A DNA stretch of 64,000 nucleotides from Gemmatimonadota bacterium (GTDB lineage: Bacteria; Gemmatimonadota; Gemmatimonadetes; Longimicrobiales; Gaopeijiaceae). The number at the start of each line of letters is the position of its first letter. Position 1 is the first letter of the stretch. The position numbers were made by a program, and so were the translations under genes. The notes beneath the pieces are model-generated. The model saw only the letters and a program-made list of their open reading frames with translations. It did not search any database and had not been told where the DNA came from. The DNA is taken from assembly GCA_007121555.1 (NCBI GenBank), contig SKKH01000100.1, positions 1-64,000 of the forward strand, in the 5' to 3' direction. Below are positions 62,005-64,000 of this stretch, in pieces.

Positions 62005-64000
62005 TCAGGGAGGGGTCGTGTCCAGCGCCTGGCGAAGAATCGTGAGCAGTTGATCCGGAGTGTACGGCTTGGGCAGAAACCGGACCGCGTCTCGGTCCCC
62101 GAATTGTGCGGCGGTCCCCTCCCTCCCACTGACGGCGACGATCGGCACAGTGGAGCCTGCTCGTCTCAGGGTGCGAACCAGGGCCATTCCATCCATGACG
62201 GGCATGGTCATGTCCGTGAGGACCAGATCGATCTCCTGGCCACGGAGTTGATACAGGGACAGCGCCTCCGCCCCGTGCGACGCCGTCACCACCCGGTATC
62301 CGTGGAGTTCGAGGATCCGTCGGGTCACCTTCCGTATCGCGGACTCATCGTCCACCACCAGAATGACCTCCCCGGCTCCTCGGAGCCCGGTCGACCAAAC
62401 GGCTTTCTTGGCGGCGGGACCTGCCGGAGCTTCCCCCACCGGCAGGTGGACCCGTACCGTGGTCCCGACTCCCTCCGAGCTCTCCAGGGTGAGGAATCCG
62501 TCGTGGCTCCGCACGATGGCCGCGGCGGTGGAGAGCCCCAGGCCGGTGCCCTCGCCCACCTCCTTCGTGGTGAAAAAGGGCTCGAACGCCCGCTCCTGGA
62601 TCTCCTTCGACATGCCGGTCCCGTCATCGCGGACGGCGATCTCCACATAGTCACCGGAGCGGGCGTCGGGAAGCGTCCCAGCGGTGGAGGAATCGATGGA
62701 GAGGGGCTGGGCGCGGATCTCCAGGTGCCCTCCTTCGGGAAGCGCGTCTCTGGCGTTCAGGCAGAGGTTCAGAAGGATCTGCTGGATCTGGGTGGCATCG
62801 CCGATCACGGAGGGAAGGTCCGGATCGAGACTCACCGTGAGCTCCACCTTCTTCGGGAAGGTTTCGCGGATGATCTTCGACACTTCCGTGACCATCTGGC
62901 CTGGATCCACGGCGGAGCGGGCCCCCTCCACTCCCCGAGCGAACCCGAGCACCTGCTTCACCAGGTCGGCCCCTCGCTCGGCACTGGTTCGCACCGTGTC
63001 GAGAAGTTCCTGACCCTCCGCACCGACCACCTGGGTTTCGAGGAGACCGAGGGTCATGAGGATGGGGGTCAGCACATTGTTCAGGTCGTGGGCAATGCCG
63101 CTGGCAAGGGTGCCCAGGCTTTCCATTCGCTGGGCGCGGAGGTAGTGCCGCTCCATCCGGCGCTGCTCGGTGATATCCCGGATGCCGCCCACCTTGCGGA
63201 TCGGGCGACCCTTGTCGTCGCGGAGGACCCACGCCCGGTCCGACACCAGGACATACGTGCCGTCCTTGCGTCGGAATCGGTATTCGAACTCGGAGATGTC
63301 TTCATCTTCCCCCTCGGCTCGCCGGGCGGCCCGGTTCACCCGGGCGCGGTCGTCGGGGTGGATGCGTGCTTCCCATGCAGCGCGGTCCGAACCCATCTCC
63401 GAAGGCGTATATCCGAAGACCGACTCGACCCCCTCACTCCACCATATGGTGTCGGCCTCCAGGTCGTAGTCGAAGGCTGCATCCACCGTGGCTCTGGCCA
63501 CGGCCCGAAATCTCTCCTCTCCGGCCTCCAGGGCGGCACGGATCGCCCGCTCACGGCTGATATCCCGGAAGGCACCCTGTACCGCCACGATCTCACCATC
63601 AGGGCTTCGGACCGCCTCTCCTGTAGTGCGCACCCACACGCGCCGTCCCGTCCGAGTGATGATCTCCAGCTCCAGGTCATAGGGAGTCCCCTCCTGCGCG
63701 CAGGCCGTGAAATGCTCCCGGAGCACGGGTCGCCACTCGGGGGCGTAGTAGTCGATCCCCTCGTCGACGCTGACGACCGTTCCGGGTGGCTCCTCATGGA
63801 TGGCCGCCACCTCGTCGGACCAGTACACGGTGTTCGCCCGAAAATCGACCGTCCATCCCCCCAGCTTCGCAAGCCGACCGGCCATAGCCACCAGTCGGCG
63901 GCTGAAATCCAGTCGCTCCAGCGCCTCCATCTCGCTGGAAAGATCCTGGATCACCCCGAGATAGTCCGTGATCTCGCCCTGGGGGTTCCGGAGGGCCGAA
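62005..64000 (-). CDS. Hybrid sensor histidine kinase (PAS-PAS-PAS-HK-REC), 5' end missing
   Basis: The frame remains open to the right edge: before the GTG at 63954 the codons read ALRNPQGEITDYLGVIQDLS, the end of another PAS domain. The gene therefore starts outside the window. Two further PAS domains follow (GGWTVDFRANTVYWSDEVAA; AFDYDLEADTIWWSEGVESV). The HisKA box has the phospho-acceptor in SGIAHDLNNVLTPI. The ATPase domain has NARDALPEGGHLEI and GEGTGLGLSTAAAIV. A C-terminal receiver domain has VILVVDDESAI, the phospho-Asp in DLVLTDMTMPVMDG and RFLPKPYTPDQL. No membrane segment is visible, so sensing is probably cytosolic. The output partner is not in the window. Confidence 0.95.
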   Translation of the reverse strand, partial: SALRNPQGEITDYLGVIQDLSSEMEALERLDFSRRLVAMAGRLAKLGGWTVDFRANTVYWSDEVAAIHEEPPGTVVSVDEGIDYYAPEWRPVLREHFTACAQEGTPYDLELEIITRTGRRVWVRTTGEAVRSPDGEIVAVQGAFRDISRERAIRAALEAGEERFRAVARATVDAAFDYDLEADTIWWSEGVESVFGYTPSEMGSDRAAWEARIHPDDRARVNRAARRAEGEDEDISEFEYRFRRKDGTYVLVSDRAWVLRDDKGRPIRKVGGIRDITEQRRMERHYLRAQRMESLGTLASGIAHDLNNVLTPILMTLGLLETQVVGAEGQELLDTVRTSAERGADLVKQVLGFARGVEGARSAVDPGQMVTEVSKIIRETFPKKVELTVSLDPDLPSVIGDATQIQQILLNLCLNARDALPEGGHLEIRAQPLSIDSSTAGTLPDARSGDYVEIAVRDDGTGMSKEIQERAFEPFFTTKEVGEGTGLGLSTAAAIVRSHDGFLTLESSEGVGTTVRVHLPVGEAPAGPAAKKAVWSTGLRGAGEVILVVDDESAIRKVTRRILELHGYRVVTASHGAEALSLYQLRGQEIDLVLTDMTMPVMDGMALVRTLRRAGSTVPIVAVSGREGTAAQFGDRDAVRFLPKPYTPDQLLTILRQALDTTPP

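Overview
The window is about 65% or more G+C and packed with genes on both strands. TolC/RND-type efflux genes and several signal-peptide beta-barrel proteins indicate a Gram-negative cell. An ECF sigma factor paired with a TPR Ser/Thr kinase, SARP-type regulators, a TolB/TPR membrane protein, a cyanophycinase joined to a C69 dipeptidase, and large secreted S9 peptidases together suggest a member of Gemmatimonadota or a neighbouring phylum. That placement is inference: no rRNA or ribosomal-protein gene is present. I found no tRNA, CRISPR array, transposase or integrase.

Layout. 1-2.9 kb: end-of-window sodium:solute symporter, a flavodoxin-fold protein between two short tandem-repeat arrays, an internally shortened YceI gene, and an AT-rich operator-like island. 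3-7.3 kb: a tripartite efflux locus (GbsR-type regulator, TolC-like/adaptor fusion, RND pump) in which the structural genes carry large, mostly in-frame deletions. 7.4-13.6 kb: topoisomerase IB, a Cys-rich mini-protein, a broken DUF421 gene, a trans-sulfuration PLP enzyme and a cyanophycinase-C69 peptidase fusion. 13.7-32 kb: an intact ~2970-residue cyclic beta-1,2-glucan synthase and a second, truncated copy, both on the minus strand, with a four-gene plus-strand operon nested between them (C39-like peptidase, RLAN/RimK ATP-grasp ligase, GCS2-type carboxylate-amine ligase, N-formylglutamate amidohydrolase-like hydrolase).

32-45 kb: a Cys-tailed MarR regulator with a flavoprotein, a Tat-signal aldo/keto reductase, a methanethiol oxidase (SBP56) with a coupled membrane protein, the sigma/kinase pair, a TolB/TPR protein, and a truncated globin overlapping an adenylate cyclase. 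45-49.9 kb: a DUF4399 lipoprotein, an orphan phage-tail-tube protein, a methyltransferase, a DUF4345 protein, acetamidase, MoaD and a deiodinase-like nitroreductase. 49.9-64 kb: an S9 peptidase, an OpuC-like osmolyte importer, a SARP with a divergent secreted partner, an NB-ARC/TPR/SARP regulator, outer-membrane proteins, an alpha/beta-hydrolase remnant and a hybrid histidine kinase leaving the right edge.

The best candidate for a poorly described system is the operon at 23143-27478, which looks like a ribosome-independent peptide or amino-acid-tag pathway: two ATP-dependent amide-forming ligases plus two amide hydrolases. The second theme is that many genes in the first half (YceI, TolC, adaptor, RND, cyanophycinase/C69, second glucan synthase, DUF421) carry deletions or fusions, most preserving frame, while genes from about 32 kb onward look mostly full-length. 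This could be genuine local genome erosion or an assembly artefact, and only read-level data would decide. A 44-bp dispersed repeat occurs twice in inverted orientation 27 kb apart, with a third partial copy.
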